Of a stretch of DNA of 64,000 nucleotides, positions 44,045-56,115 are shown in pieces; the first letter of the stretch is position 1, and every line of letters starts with the position of its first letter. The position numbers were made by a program, and so were the translations under genes. Origin of the DNA: Pararge aegeria (Eukaryota; Arthropoda; Insecta; Lepidoptera; Nymphalidae); NCBI RefSeq assembly GCF_905163445.1, contig NC_053193.1:8742001-8806000 (forward strand), written 5' to 3'. The notes under the pieces were generated by a model, which searched no databases, had not been told where the DNA came from, and was given only the letters and a program-made list of their open reading frames with translations.

Positions 44045-44274
44045 GTAAAGATTACCTTTTAGAAAGCTTTTTTTAGAAGTCCTTATGAATAGTCACAATT
44101 CAGCCTTGAATATGTAAACCGTTGTTAGTTTGAAATCGTTGGCTTGACTTAAGTGATATTCGATTTTATCCGTAAAATATCATAACAATAGCGATGGACG
44201 CAGCAGCGAGCTAAATCCAGTGTAGTTATCCAGGCTTATGAATATTGAAAGCTGAATATTCAGATATAATAATA

Positions 44275-44556
44275 GCGTACGACAAAATGTCGCCGAAGCA
44301 AGCCGCAGCACTCAAAACTATCTCGTCCGCATAACAATGAACGTTATTGATTTGCAACCGTTCGATAGCATTGGGCAAAGACTGCCCCGTGAAGATACAG
44401 ACTTTTTCGTTTTTTCCAGCTGCATCGGCCCTGTTACCGATAACTGACGTGGAATCCGTGACTTATTTACCAACTGTTAGAATTTTCGTTTTAAAATTTC
44501 CCGTGTTGATGCACTCGATTGCGTTTTCTTTAATGGTGGCCGGTTTTTGACTGCTA
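44275..44556 (-). pseudogene. Unidentified long minus frame with one stop
   Basis: Reading minus from about 44556: NSSQKPATIKENAIECIN, TGNFKTKILTVGK, stop, VTDSTSVIGNRADAAGKNEK, VCIFTGQSLPNAIERLQINN, VHCYADEIVLSAAACFGD. It is less AT-rich than its surroundings and stays open for about 35 and 60 codons around the single stop. I recognise no family. A 67-codon plus frame overlaps. It may be a decayed exon, an old TE fragment or chance. Confidence 0.25.
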
Positions 44557-44699
44557 TTTCTACTGGAACACCTCGGCTTGAAAGTGAAAAGAAATTTCGA
44601 ACCTGTTTCGGTTATTAGCTAGGTTGAACTGGTCTTCAACTTTACTGATTATACAAACAAAACCGGTTTAACCAATAACCAATACCTTTGATTTCGGGT

Positions 44700-44870
44700 G
44701 GTGGGAGGCTTCTCTGACGACAAAGACAGAAGATGATCAGGGGTTTAGGTTAACATAACTACCTTACCCTTTACAGGTTAACCCACTGCCATTTTAGACT
44801 GCGTCATCTCTTACCACCAGGTGAGATTGCAGTCAAGGGCAACTTGCAGTAGAATAAAAAATAAAATAAA
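44700..44870 (+). repeat. SINE family S3 3' half
   Basis: GGGAGGCTTC, ACAGGTTAACCCACTGCC, TTTTAGACTGCGTCATC and GGTGAGATTGCAGTCAAGGG, CAACTTGCAGTAGAATAAAA. Confidence 0.7.
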
Positions 44871-45034
44871 ATATTGTTCATTTAAAATATACAGACATTG
44901 AATTTACTTTAAGTAAATTGGTGGACGTGGTAAGTTCGAAGTAATAAAATTATATTCAATATTAAAAAACCCCGAGTTGCGCCTTTCATTTGATACACAT
45001 ATTGACGGAGTTGTGAAAAAAAATAATCTGGTGG

Positions 45035-45135
45035 CGGCCATCATGAGTTGTCATTTTCGTAGTGTACACACACAACACATATACAGGTCAAAATTATAAC
45101 ACCCCGTCGTTTTTGCGTCGGGGGTCAAAAAATAC
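45035..45135. repeat. Common Lepidoptera repeat fragment
   Basis: ATAACACCCCGTCGTTTTTG then CGTCGGGGGTCAAAAAATAC is a motif I recognise as widespread in lepidopteran genomes. It contains a CCCCGTC / GACGGGG-like stem. Superfamily uncertain. Confidence 0.35.
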
Positions 45136-45420
45136 CAACTGTAAGGAAGCACCCTAATGCGAAAGCCAATCAGCGTAGAAAAAGATGCTTAACTTCGTGT
45201 TGACGTAGCGAATTAGCTCCTTTACTGAGGAAAATTAAGTCGTTTCCTTATTTTCTGTCGCTCCCTCACGTCTCCAGCTTCCGGGATCCACCGTAATGTT
45301 GAATTCAGCACAAGAGCTGTGGAAAATATTACTTACTTTTAATCTAAAATTAAAGTTTAATGGTAAAGACACGCCGCCATAAGTCCGTCTTAGTGCCTAT
45401 AATAATATTATAAATACAAA

Positions 45421-45519
45421 ATTAAAATTTCAATTATTTCAAGTAGGCCTACTTTATAAGCACTTTTGGAACGTCAAGTATATGTGTTTGTGGTTACTGT
45501 ACCACCGCTTCGGAAAGTT
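45421..45519 (-). mobile_element. LINE 3' end, family K
   Basis: Plus strand: TTCAATTATTTCAAGTAGGC, TTTATAAGCACTTTTGGAAC, GTCAAGTA, GGTTACTGTACCACCGCTTC, GGAAAG. It is the complement of the 8165 and 37195 copies. Confidence 0.7.
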
Positions 45520-47297
45520 GATGCGAAAGTTTATGTAATTTGTTGGTTTGTTTATAATCTACGTTTGGCTGAGCTAGCCGATCGTTATAAAAGGCTAAAA
45601 ACGAACAATAACAAACGAATGAATAACAAGAAGAAATTCTTTTTATCCCGAAAGGTTTTCTGGGAATCGTTTGCGCGGAATTCAAATAACTTTTAATACC
45701 AATGCGAATTAACTAATGTTGTGGGTTAATTTGATCTGCATAGCATTTTTGCATCCTGGATAAAAGATACTTTTAATGGCTGTAAAGCAAACTTATCCTG
45801 CATGATTTAAAAGAAAATCGTGGACTTGTCATGGACAGTGTATTAATTATATTAGTATACTTATTATATTAATTATATATGTATAAGCTTAGCAAAGTGT
45901 AGCTTTGGTGGAAATGAGCTGATATTGAGCTTGTTTTTTAACTGCATACATATCTAATGGAAGGCATAGTCATTGTTGGCTAATTGTAAGTTTAAAGGTT
46001 AAAACCAACAAGTTTTAAAAAGCCTAGATGTGCTTTTACTATTTAGCGAGAGATGGGTCTCTAACGCATCTCTTGTACATGAACTTTGTTGAGCTCAAAA
46101 CAAATATCGAGCGACTTCTATAATTATAAAGTTGGTTCAGTTGTATGTGCAAATTTCCATAAGCATAACTATAAAAATTTAGAGTGCGCTTAAATTTTAG
46201 CTGAATACTGAGGGCCTATTACCACCGCTTAGAGTAGTATAATTATAGTTTACTGGGATTACCATGACGTCCTTAAAATAAGGATTGTAGCCAAAACGTC
46301 AACATTGTCAAAACAATACTGCTTTAAGTGATAGTAGCCTTGGTTTTTATAAGTTTGCTACGTCGCACGCTACACAGCTCTACGAGCTACGGTGATGTAA
46401 AAATAATAATAGTCATTGCAAATTTTGTTTCTCAGTATTAGGAACGCTTATAAACTATTCAATGTATTTTGCAATATATACTGTACACCTACATTGCTTA
46501 TCTGAAGGTTATAATTTTTAGATAGTTAGTATTCTTAGAGCATAACCAAAGAAAATCAAAGACATAATGTCTTACACTATTTTTACGTACGTACCAATAA
46601 TAGAATCGTATTAAGTATTTCAATTTATTATTATTTAGTTTTGCTTTTCATAATGCTACTTTAATATTAATATATTTAAACAACAAGAAGAAAAGATAAC
46701 GTTATAATCTTCTCCTCTACATTTAGAGTATTTTTATTTAGCTAAACTGTTTAGAATACTTTTGTTTTAATACTATTGACACTGTAAGTCTTAGTAAATA
46801 AACCTAATTTAAAAAATAATGGTAACAATGAATATCAGGAGCTTTATTATTTTAATGGATTGGAATTAGGAATATCTAAAAATAATGTGATATACAATAT
46901 CTAAAAATAATTTCCAATATCCTTTATATAGACATACAATAAACATAATATTCCGATAGCTTTATAAAAATACAGAATAATACACTAGCAGAAAATTACA
47001 AGAGCTATAATTTCCTGTAGATAATACAGAGGCGACGTGAATTTCCCGTGCAAGCCTACCATTAAATCTGATTACAGTTTTCTACATCGGATTTGTTTTT
47101 CTTTTCTTAATAAAATGTTTTTGCTTTTTAAAATATAGTTATAATGTTTAATTATTTAAAACGTTTAAAAAAGGAACAAGAATATTTTATACCATTTCAA
47201 ACTTGCCTACACTAAATACCAATACTAAATCTAGAAATATATAATAGAATATTTTTAGATATTTAATAGAATATTTTTAAACAGTTTTTATTTTGAA
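45520..47297. other. Unannotated, strongly AT-rich
   Basis: No gene, known repeat or notable structure. The 76-codon frame at 45466 overlaps the LINE end. Confidence 0.4.
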
Positions 47298-47412
47298 CTA
47301 GCTGTGTTTCTACCGCGGTTTCACCCGCGTTGCAGCTTGACACTACTTAGTAGGCTTTGCTTAATAAATGGGCTTCCTTCATTACGCAAAGCGGACTGGT
47401 AGTTCCACACAT
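47298..47412 (-). mobile_element. Helitron 3' fragment
   Basis: CTAG at 47298-47301, CTACCGCGGTTTCACCCGCG, AATAAATGGGCTTCC and GGACTGGTAGTTCCACA match the 17284-17620 copy. The 5' end is missing. Confidence 0.55.
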
Positions 47413-49504
47413 ACAAGTTGTCTAGCTGAAGTTCTGTGAACGTACCTACTTCTGTTTAACTGAAATTATTAATCCTTTCGTTTCCCATATGCCTGCAAAT
47501 ATTAGATTTATGTTTTAATTATATTTAATATTAGATTAATTTTAAATATAATTAAAAGATTATATTTTATTACATAATTATTGAAGATGAAATGTTATTA
47601 ATACTATTCGTCATCAGTTACTATTGAAATCCCTTGTCAAAATATATTATTTTAAAAAAAACGTATATATTTCATTTTCATACATTATACGTTGGGTTGG
47701 AAGAGTTGGGTTTTACTGGCCAGAATTTTCTAGCTCTAAATTTCCTGCTTCAGAGGGCACAGTAAGCCGTTCGTGTCGGTAACTAACAAGATATAATAAC
47801 CGCCAATCCACATTGAAGCAGCGTGTTGGGTGAAAGCTCTCAATCTTGCTGTCCAAGCTCTTAATATTCTGAAGATAATGATAACGATACGTTGGATTTC
47901 TAGTCAATATTCCGTATATTTTTAAACATACAGATTTTTTTTTATTTAACCTTAAAATTTAGGAATACACGTCAAAATCAAAATCGTTTTGTTCGTGAAT
48001 TTACCTGAAATAATCCATGTTTCAATCTCGATCCTGCCAGGCAGAAAACTCCGTGCTCCATGACATGACCAAGGTTGGTCTACTAACGTTAAACAATATT
48101 TTCTGCTGGTCTGTGACATTGTATTTCCCGCACAGATGAACCGATTTGGTTTTCTTTTGATTTTGGTTTTCTTTGTTTTATACGTGAACAAAATCAGTCC
48201 AAGATTACCACCGCCCCAAAATGGCGGATTAAATATATTTTTTAAACTATCTTAATTATCAAATGAAATGGCTTGACTATTGGAATAATGTACACTATAT
48301 TGAAAGTTGGGGATTTTTTAAATTTGATATTAAAACTTTTAAAATTATCGCTTTACGCGACTCTACGTATATCTAGATACTCTGACTTGTATTTGGATAG
48401 GTATAGATGTAACACTGTTTCTATTTTATTATTAGCACATACACCTTCATGTAAACAGCATTATCCAATGAGATCTTAATACCCCCTTCGAATTAAATAT
48501 TGCCGAATTTCTCCAACAGGTGGACAGACGTCGGCAAGGAAAGTATGAATTTGGAAATATCACAAAAGATTAGTGGTCAGATGACATGACCATTTCGTCT
48601 TTTTTGTTTATTTCCACGTTTAAACCACTACTGTTGTGATCGAGTGTGCCAAATAAATGCGATCATTGCGTATATTCGTAATGAGATAATTAATCGGATC
48701 AACTATTTTGGTAGGCTGCCAAAACACATTGGACCCCGTGTAAATCAATTATTTTATATTAGTTAATATCTTCTGACTCAAATAAATAGCACTTTAAATT
48801 TTTTTTCTACCATATTACACACCTTAAAATCTTCTACTCTTATACCTTTATTAAAATTATTAAGACACACATAAATAAATAATTCCATTAAAAACAACAA
48901 ACAAATTCAATTCAATATATTTTTTTCTATAAGCCTAACGCATTGACGCGTTATTTAACGTGTTTGACTGGTTTGTTATATCACCTCTATCTTACCAGTG
49001 GTAGCAAAAGCATCAAGTGCTTTTTCTTAATGTTTAAATATATAATACTTAGACCAATTTAAATCTCTTTGTGCAAAAGACTACGGACGCTTTGTCACTT
49101 TGTGACGCTCATTAACTCCTTTTTATTATGACAGCGCATTAAAAACTACACAGCTAAAGCTACGGGCGAAAGATAACTTGATAAATTCATACGTAGAGCC
49201 TAAAATGTGGGCCACAACGGCCCACGTATGTCTCTGCTAATGCGTGTTTGTAAGGTTTTATAGGAGTTGAGAGCGATAAATACTTGTTATTATTGTCCTC
49301 GGAGACCTATTTGTAGTAAATTGTTACTTTAGTACAGTTTTTCCCTTGTCTTGTTATATTTATCGCTTTTACAAAAACAGTCCTTCGTACAGGTGTGCGT
49401 CGCGTTCTTTTATTGATGGCACGATTTATTGTTGGCCACGAGCACCTGATATACGAGTGTTGTCTAAAATTATTTTACATACAACACACAGTAGTTTAGC
49501 GTTT
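47413..49504. other. Unannotated
   Basis: Minus frames at 47713-47907 and 47952-48191 have no recognisable domains. Mostly AT-rich. Confidence 0.4.
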
Positions 49505-49740
49505 CGGGCCCTCATCATCATTTTATCAACCAGTTAGCGGCTCGGGCTCTAAGCTCTAAGAATGATAAAAGTTTAAGTCGTAGTCCAATACGCTTGCCGA
49601 GTGCAGATTGATAGGCCCTAAAGCTTCTGGGAGCATTATGGAAAACTATCACGCGGCTTAAATACAAAATTCACATACCTTCAAATAGTTAGGAATGCGT
49701 GGATCGGACTTACTTCCCATCGAAAGGGAAGGAGTTTCGT
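49505..49740 (-). repeat. SINE family S2
   Basis: CATCATCATTTTATCAACCA (tail complement), AAGAATGATAAAAGTTTAAG, TCGTAGTCCAATACGC, GGAGCATTATGGAAAAC, then a decayed head around GTGGATCGGACTTACTTCCC. Most of the 5' half is missing or diverged. Confidence 0.6.
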
Positions 49741-49964
49741 TACGGAACCAAGGTAAACAAAATACTGTAATAGGCAGTCGATCATACCAACTTATCACAA
49801 AAAATGAAGCCAAAAGTACGACTAAAGTATTTCACTTTTTTATATATTTTTTGAAACCTGGTTCCTGGAGTGTTGATGTGTGTCCAATGTCCATCTTATT
49901 GATGCTTTGATCAAGTCATAAAATTATGTATTTATATATTTGTATAATTTTTAAATTTAATTTT

Positions 49965-50131
49965 TTGCACCACCTACCTTTTTTCCTTTTACGCATTGGT
50001 TGCCTGGAAGAAATCGCTATGTAGCGATGGCCACCAAATTGTACTCTCTTGCATTGTATTTATGTCTCTGTAACTACTTTTTTTCTTTGGTGTACAATAA
50101 AAATGTATTCATTCATTCATTAATTCATACT
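49965..50131 (+). mobile_element. RTE-type LINE 3' end with (ATTC)n tail
   Basis: CACCACCTACC, GCATTGGTTGCCTGGAAGAA, ATCGCTATGTAGCGATGG, CCACCAAATTGTACTCTC, GGTGTACAATAAAAATG and a TTCATTCATTCAT tail. Confidence 0.8.
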
Positions 50132-51461
50132 TAAATACGAAATCATTAAGTTTTGCTGAATTTGTACAAATAATTCTCAATTTTGGCTTCTATGAATCCG
50201 TTATAATTGGTGGATAATTGTTTACCGCGTATAAATTTAAAGAGGTGATTTAAAAAAAAAACGAATTGTATATTACAGCCCCTGTTCCATAGTTTATTTG
50301 AAATATAGCATTGTTAATTTACCAGCTGTCCATAGCTCTCGATAGAGCTGAGGACCTTTTTTTTTTTTTTATGAACGTGCCCATATCTCTGAAAATACTA
50401 GTAGGTTAAAATCTTCTTTTTTTTGTATTTGAAAGCATAATAAAAGACATACCACTACGATTTTAGGAGCTTGGCGAATTAGTGGGGCAGGTGGGCGATG
50501 CGACGCGGCAGGTTTAGGTTTATTTTGTACAATAAAGTGCGGATGAAAGTTACGGGAAAAATTAACTTGTCAGCGGAAAATTGAAAGCGGACGTAGTCGC
50601 GAGATTCGCTAGTGTGAGTATAACTTGGCATACCTAAGGCATTAGGTTTAGCATTTTTATTTAGTAGAAACTTTTATTTCGTGCTTTCTTGTGTTTATTT
50701 CCAAGGGTGTAAAATATAAAGTTTCCTAAACAACAAAAAAACTAGGTACAGTTTGTTACAACAGTATAACGTAAATATTTATTTTAAGGCAGTTTTGTCT
50801 TGCCTTGCTTTTGACGATATTTATCATACGTCGTGGGCCAAGTCAAAGCACAATATATTTTTTTTTTATGAACACGATACATTTTTTATGTCCACTATAT
50901 AAAAATGTGTAAGGGTAATGAGATGATGGCGATAACTACATTCGTGACCATAAAACTAAAGCTACGTGGGTTTTAAACGCGCCCGGGTCGTATAAAAAGT
51001 CCATAAAAAGCGTAAAAAGCTGTTCTTTTGTTATCACCATCTCAAAGTGATTTTTAAAACGTTTTGAAAAGCAACCTAGTTAGAACAATAATTCACGCAC
51101 AAGTTTATTATGTCACTTTTTTCTATTCACATTTCACATAACTTTTCATTTTTAAAAACAAAATCGCCAGTATGTTAGAGAAAGTTTGGGTAAGTTCATA
51201 TCAACAATAGTTTCCCGAAAGAACCCAACAATAGCTACAAATTCTACGTAAAGTTTATAAAACTTTATTCTCTCCGCAAAAATACCCTCCGAGGATTCAT
51301 AACAAAGCACCTTAAAAATCTCTTCATATTATAATAGGTGTAGAAAATTTCACCCATAGTCTATTCTTTCTTACTTGACTTATTATGTAAACAATGTTAA
51401 CGTTACCTTTTAGGGTAATTTATGTATTAAAAACGCAAAAAAAAAAAATTTAGCTTATCGA
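50132..51461. other. Unannotated
   Basis: Homopolymer runs near 50360 and 50860. A stretch near 50985-51060 (CCGGGTCGTATAAAAAG, TTATCACCATCTCAAAG) may be a trace of the LINE family at 51462. Confidence 0.4.
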
Positions 51462-51670
51462 ACTTGTTCGACTGTGAGATGGTTATTAGAAAAAAAAACC
51501 TGGCTAAGTTTGTTGTAGGCCCTTCTTAGATCAGGGCGCGTTTGGAACCCTCCAAGCTTTAGTTTTAAGTTAACTAATGCAGTTATATTACTAAAATTAG
51601 TGAAACATGTTAAATGTATGAACGGTTCATAAGTACCTGAGTGAATAAACCATTTTAAATTTTGAATTTT
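51462..51670 (+). mobile_element. LINE 3' UTR, family M
   Basis: GACTGTGAGATGGTTATTAG, CCTGGCTAAGTTTGTTGTAG, ATCAGGGCGCGTTTGGAACC, CTTTAGTTTTAAGTTAACTA, ending TTTTAAATTTTGAATTTTGA. The second copy is at 58110-58322. Confidence 0.7.
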
Positions 51671-52869
51671 GATATTGTTTATTTTTTGTTATTATTTGTA
51701 GTTTTGTATTTGGATACAAAAGGCCTCCTTATTTACTTAGCTAACTTATCTTTTATTATTGTTAATAGCCCGTGATTATGAAACGATCGTTTAATTTTAA
51801 TACCGAGATCTTTTAGGCTTTACTTGGTATCCGAGGATGTAGGTAAGGAAAGATGGATTCAATTGGACCTTTCTCAGATACTATATACCGGAACAATTTA
51901 CTGGTTTGTAGTCTCGATAAAAGGCAATTATTCAATACTTATTATTATAAATACGAAAATGTGTTCGTCGGTTTGTCGGTCGGTCTTCCACGCAGCAGCA
52001 GTTTTAGGTGATTCAGGTTTTCAGAGTAAAAGCGCCGCAAAACAATAACTACTTTAATTTCGGATATTATTTTGTTTAGAGAATTAGTAATAATATAATA
52101 CTTACTAAATCTTAGACAGCTAGTGATTATTCTTCATTATTTCAACCGATCGATACTGCTGAATATTTATTTTTTGTAGAGATCTCCACACTCCATGTTT
52201 ATCTGCCACTTTTGACCTTAGACTTCTACCAACGTTGTGAAATGTGTTTAACATTGCGGGGTCGCCATTCTAGCACCTTGAGACACTGACGTAGGTACAT
52301 CGGTCTTACTCACGACTATAAGTTGTGCTTGCACAATAGGTAGGCATGTAGTCTGAATAGCCCGACGATATTTAATTAATTAACTCTGGCATTAATACGG
52401 CATGCGCACAATAATTATAGCGTATCAAGTACTCACTTGCGAGCGTGAATAAATATGCTTAACGTCGAGGGTGGGTACTTTAAACGATTTTAATTTTTTA
52501 TCTGAGACGGCCGTTTAATGGATGTCGTTTTATTATTTACTTTTGTATAAGAATTTGCTGGGAAAACAAAGTGCTGTTTTTATATTCAGCGAAAAGTTGT
52601 GTTTCTTTCGTACGCACCTATTAAGTCTTTTGTAGTGATTTTAAAAGTCCACTATCTTATCTAAATAGTAACTAGCGATCGCTGCGACTCTTTTTGTGCG
52701 ACTGCCCACCATGTAGAGGTTGACTCATTCCAGATCTCAAGGACGCGATGTCCAACGTTCCTCAGAGCTATTTGTAACTTTGCACGCAGATAACCGACTT
52801 GATGGTAAGTAGATGACCAAAACAGCACTTAGCAGGACATGCAGAGAACACTTCCCACAAAATCAGTGT
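51671..52869. other. Mostly unannotated; possible Helitron-like trace
   Basis: 51935-52025 (TTATTATTATAAATACGAAA, GTTCGTCGGTTTGTCGG) resembles a decayed Helitron 5' end. Nothing else is clear. Confidence 0.35.
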
Positions 52870-53005
52870 ATATCAACCAACACCGGCAATCACTCCCTTC
52901 AGACACAACAGCATTGCAACAATGCTGCTTGGCCGCGGAAATAAGCATGGCATTAGTACTTCCGCAGTCGAGCTAGAAAGCTCTACCCCTAATAAACAGA
53001 AAGCT
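52870..53005. repeat. Repeat D (partial)
   Basis: CCGGCAATCACTCCCTTCAG, ACAGCATTGCAACAATGCTG, GCGGAAATAAGCATGGCATT, AGTACTTCCGCAGTCGAGCT. Same family as 19385-20055 and 61735-61855. Confidence 0.55.
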
Positions 53006-53520
53006 CGACCACTACTACTTAGAGATGTTTCAACATTAAGCCAGTGTTATATGGACCTCATTTTTGAGCCTTAAGCACTGACTTTTGTCTTAAGCATAAA
53101 GTATTTTTAGCATTAAAAGCCATAGAGTTACTTATCCGAGCGCTGCATATGAAATCAGAAAAGCATAGCTACACACAAATTCTCAATAAAATCATCCCTA
53201 AAACGCTGCCTAAACGCAGACTTTTTGTTACAGTCACGTGTCACCCTCGAAGGTCACCGTAGTTTTTGTATCCGCTAACGACACAGAAAAAGTAATAGCT
53301 GTATCCGGTAACCGAAACCAGACACAGTCGCCAGTTGTCCGATCACTGGTGTTAATTCGTTGCTTGTTTTCATTAAGATTGACGATGGATATTGATGAAG
53401 AAACTTTGATGTACAACTGTTGTAGTTTTTTTAAATTTCACTATAATTTAGCCATTGACTTCAATCACGTCATCAAGCGATGATTCAGTCTATGGCCAAC
53501 CAGTTGGGTTAAATAGGTTA
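53006..53520. other. Unannotated; overlapping frames
   Basis: Plus (53238-53483) and minus (53234-53416) frames overlap. Neither is recognisable. Confidence 0.35.
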
Positions 53521-53557
53521 AATATAACAGCCATACCTCTCGTATGGCTGTTATATT
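53521..53557. repeat. Perfect hairpin, 16-bp arms
   Basis: AATATAACAGCCATAC (53521-53536) pairs exactly with GTATGGCTGTTATATT (53542-53557), loop CTCTC. It abuts a LINE tail. Confidence 0.95.
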
Positions 53558-53558
53558 T

Positions 53559-53629
53559 CATCATCATATCAACCGATAGAAGTCCACTGCTGGACATAGG
53601 TCTTTAGGGAGACTTCCAACCCATAACTA
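53559..53629 (-). repeat. LINE 3' end (AGTCCACTGCTGGAC type)
   Basis: CATCATCATATCAACCGATA, GAAGTCCACTGCTGGACATA, GGTCTTTAGGGAGACTTCC. Complement of the type at 18337. Confidence 0.6.
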
Positions 53630-54486
53630 AATGTTAATTTTTTTTTATTTTTTTAAACATATTTTACGCTAAAAGTTACCAAAAGACTGTTTAAATAATG
53701 CGACACTGAACAAAAGATGGACTATAGTTTCGATGAAGTCAACTGTAATTTTGCAATTTACAATATGCAATCCTGTCATGTAAAATTACTTCGGCTTCGG
53801 CTTATTTCCTTCGTATAGTGAGTTAAAAATTCACTTGCAATAAATGTATTTGCATTTTAACAGTACTGTCTCTGTAACGGCAATATAAAATATGCAAAAT
53901 AACTTTTAAAGCGTAGCCAACGTCAACAAGCTACAGTAAGGGTGCTTCAAACGCTTTGATGGGTCCGCGCGTTGTTTTTTTAAGAGCCTGCATTTTTAAA
54001 AAACGATGGTTCTCCATTTTACATATTAAAACAATGCACGTAAATTAGGGTTGTCAACCGTCTTGTTATTTTAGGACACGTTTTCGGTTTCGTGTTGTTT
54101 TGGGATATCTTTAGGTAGCTACAAATTAGGTTTCCGGGTATCATCTCTTTACTTGCTTATTAATTAAATAATACTTACTAATAATCTGCGTGTAAGTATA
54201 GGAAAATTGTTGCCCAGCCGGCAGCCCTACTTTATATGTCATGAGCTAGTACATGTGTTCGGTCTTATGTTGACTTGAGATATTCTTTAGGTGAGTAAAA
54301 GTTAAGTCCCGGGGACCGTCCCTTTACATCCTTTACATAATAAAAGAAGCATGTAAATTAAGGCTTCAAAGTGAATGTTTTTGTTGGTAGACATGTAGAA
54401 TAAAACCTGTCTGTCTCTTTGCATTATAAATTATAACGTGCATAATAATTTTACCAGAATCTCACAGTTATGTAGTTTCCACTGAA
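53630..54486. other. Unannotated
   Basis: AT-rich. No gene or known repeat. Confidence 0.4.
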
Positions 54487-54900
54487 ATTTCCCTTGAAGA
54501 TGACATAAATCCTAATTTATTTAGGGGCCTTGACCCGTTCACTGGAGTATTTTTGGAGTAAAACATATTTGTTATATCTATGTCACAGATTAAAGAAAAT
54601 AAGCTAATTTCAGTTGTTTAGCTGTGAAAGATAAATAATTTCTAAAATATAGTTAAATCTACGGATACAATGTACATACCACAATAATGACCATGTATGT
54701 GTATTATCGTGGTATGTTTTCGTTGAACTATATTTAAGAAATGTTGATTAAATAAATAAATAATAATAAATATACTACGACAATACACACATCGCCATCT
54801 AGCCCCAAAGTAAGCGTTAGCTTGAGTGACTGATTTCCCTTGAAGATGACATAAATCCTAATTTATTTAGGGGCCTTGACCCGTTCACTGGAGTATTTTT
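54487..54900. repeat. Copied 272-bp block between 68-bp direct repeats
   Basis: A 68-bp sequence (starting ATTTCCCTTGAAGATGACAT) at 54487-54554 recurs at 54833-54900. Between them lies 54563-54834, a roughly 98% copy of 55677-55948 (about 6 differences by eye), including a Penelope-like end and the first 80 or so bases of an S1 SINE cut off mid-element. Confidence 0.85.
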
Positions 54901-55676
54901 TAAACATTGTTGGAAAAGGGTATAAAGCATTAACTGGGTTTGCGAGAACTTCTATTTAATATAGAAATATTCCTTGGGAATGGTATAGCCTTACAGGTAG
55001 GATATCATATGTACAGTCATTACTGTCAGTTAAATGTTAAAAAGGAGATAATATCGTTGTTCTACCTCATGTCGGGGTCATTTGATTTACGTAACATACA
55101 CGGTTACATCCTTTGCCACTGGTTTCTGTTACTGAAGAATATCCTTTTAGATCTGTTAGCTGACAGGTTAATGTAATAAATATTATACTTAGCTGAAGAT
55201 TTCCATTAAATAACTAGAAAATGTAATGTAATGTAATAATATTTTCTATTTAACCAGCTATGATAATAAAAGTATTCCTTGTCCTGCTTTTAAAATAAAT
55301 TGCCATGGTGACTTAAATGTGAATTGAACTATTCAATAAAAATACATACAATACAGATGAATAGTAGAAGCGCTTAACGAAACGAACAATTTCAGTTACT
55401 AGTTGCACTTGCAATTCATGCCACGAGGAACTTTTTTATTACTCGAGGCAAAGATATTTTCCCGCGGTAAGTACTAACCTGCTAAAATCCGCGACAACCA
55501 GACATTACTTTGATGCGCGGTGAGTCTATACTAGACTGCAAGAGTGTAGTCAAAAGTCAACGACTCCTGAAAAGATGAATACCTACTTATAGAATCTGTG
55601 TGGTGTTTTGTAAAAAAATGTTTAAGGAAATGCGTATTTTTTTTTTTATAAAATTAAGTATATTGTCATAAACTAC
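54901..55676. other. Unannotated
   Basis: A 78-codon frame at 54940 has no recognisable motif. AT-rich. Confidence 0.4.
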
Positions 55677-56115
55677 ACATATTTGTTATATCTATGTCAC
55701 AGATTAAAGAAAATAAGTTAATTTTAGTTGTTTAGCTGTGAATGATAAATAATTTCTTAAATATAGTTAAATCTACGGGTACAATGTACATACCACAATA
55801 ATGACCATGTATGTGTATTATCGTGGTATGTTTTCGTTGAACTATATTTAAGAAATGTTGATTAAATAAATAAATAATAATAAATATACTACGACAATAC
55901 ACACAACGCCATCTAGCCCCAAAGTAAGCGTTAGCTTGAGTGACTGATGAATATTTATATGAATAATATACATAAATACTTAGAATATACATATAAACAC
56001 CCAGTCACTGAAACACATCGAACCCACGGCCTTGGACTCAAAAAGCAGGGTCGCTGCCCACTGCGCCAGTCGGCCGACGGATTAACCACAAAATCTTAGT
56101 TTAAAATTTTAAGAT
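55677..56115. mobile_element. Penelope-like end fragment interrupted by an S1 SINE
   Basis: Block 55677-55865 has inverted ATTTCTTAAATATAGTT / AACTATATTTAAGAAAT and an inner hairpin (ATACCACAATAAT / ATTATCGTGGTAT). GTTGATTAA is cut by a SINE and the sequence resumes at 56080 with GATTAACCACAAAATCTTAG, exactly as in the uninterrupted copy at 13546-13592. Confidence 0.65.
55866..56079 (-). repeat. SINE family S1 with 6-bp target duplication
   Basis: The minus-strand S1 3' end starts at 55866. The head complement (CGAACCCACGGCCTTGGACT, GCCCACTGCGCCAGTCGGCC) ends at 56079. GATTAA flanks it at 55860-55865 and 56080-56085. About 50 bases of the middle are deleted relative to 12564. Confidence 0.85.

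Noticed and set aside
53234..53483. 81-codon plus and 60-codon minus overlapping frames
   Set aside because: No recognisable domain on either strand.
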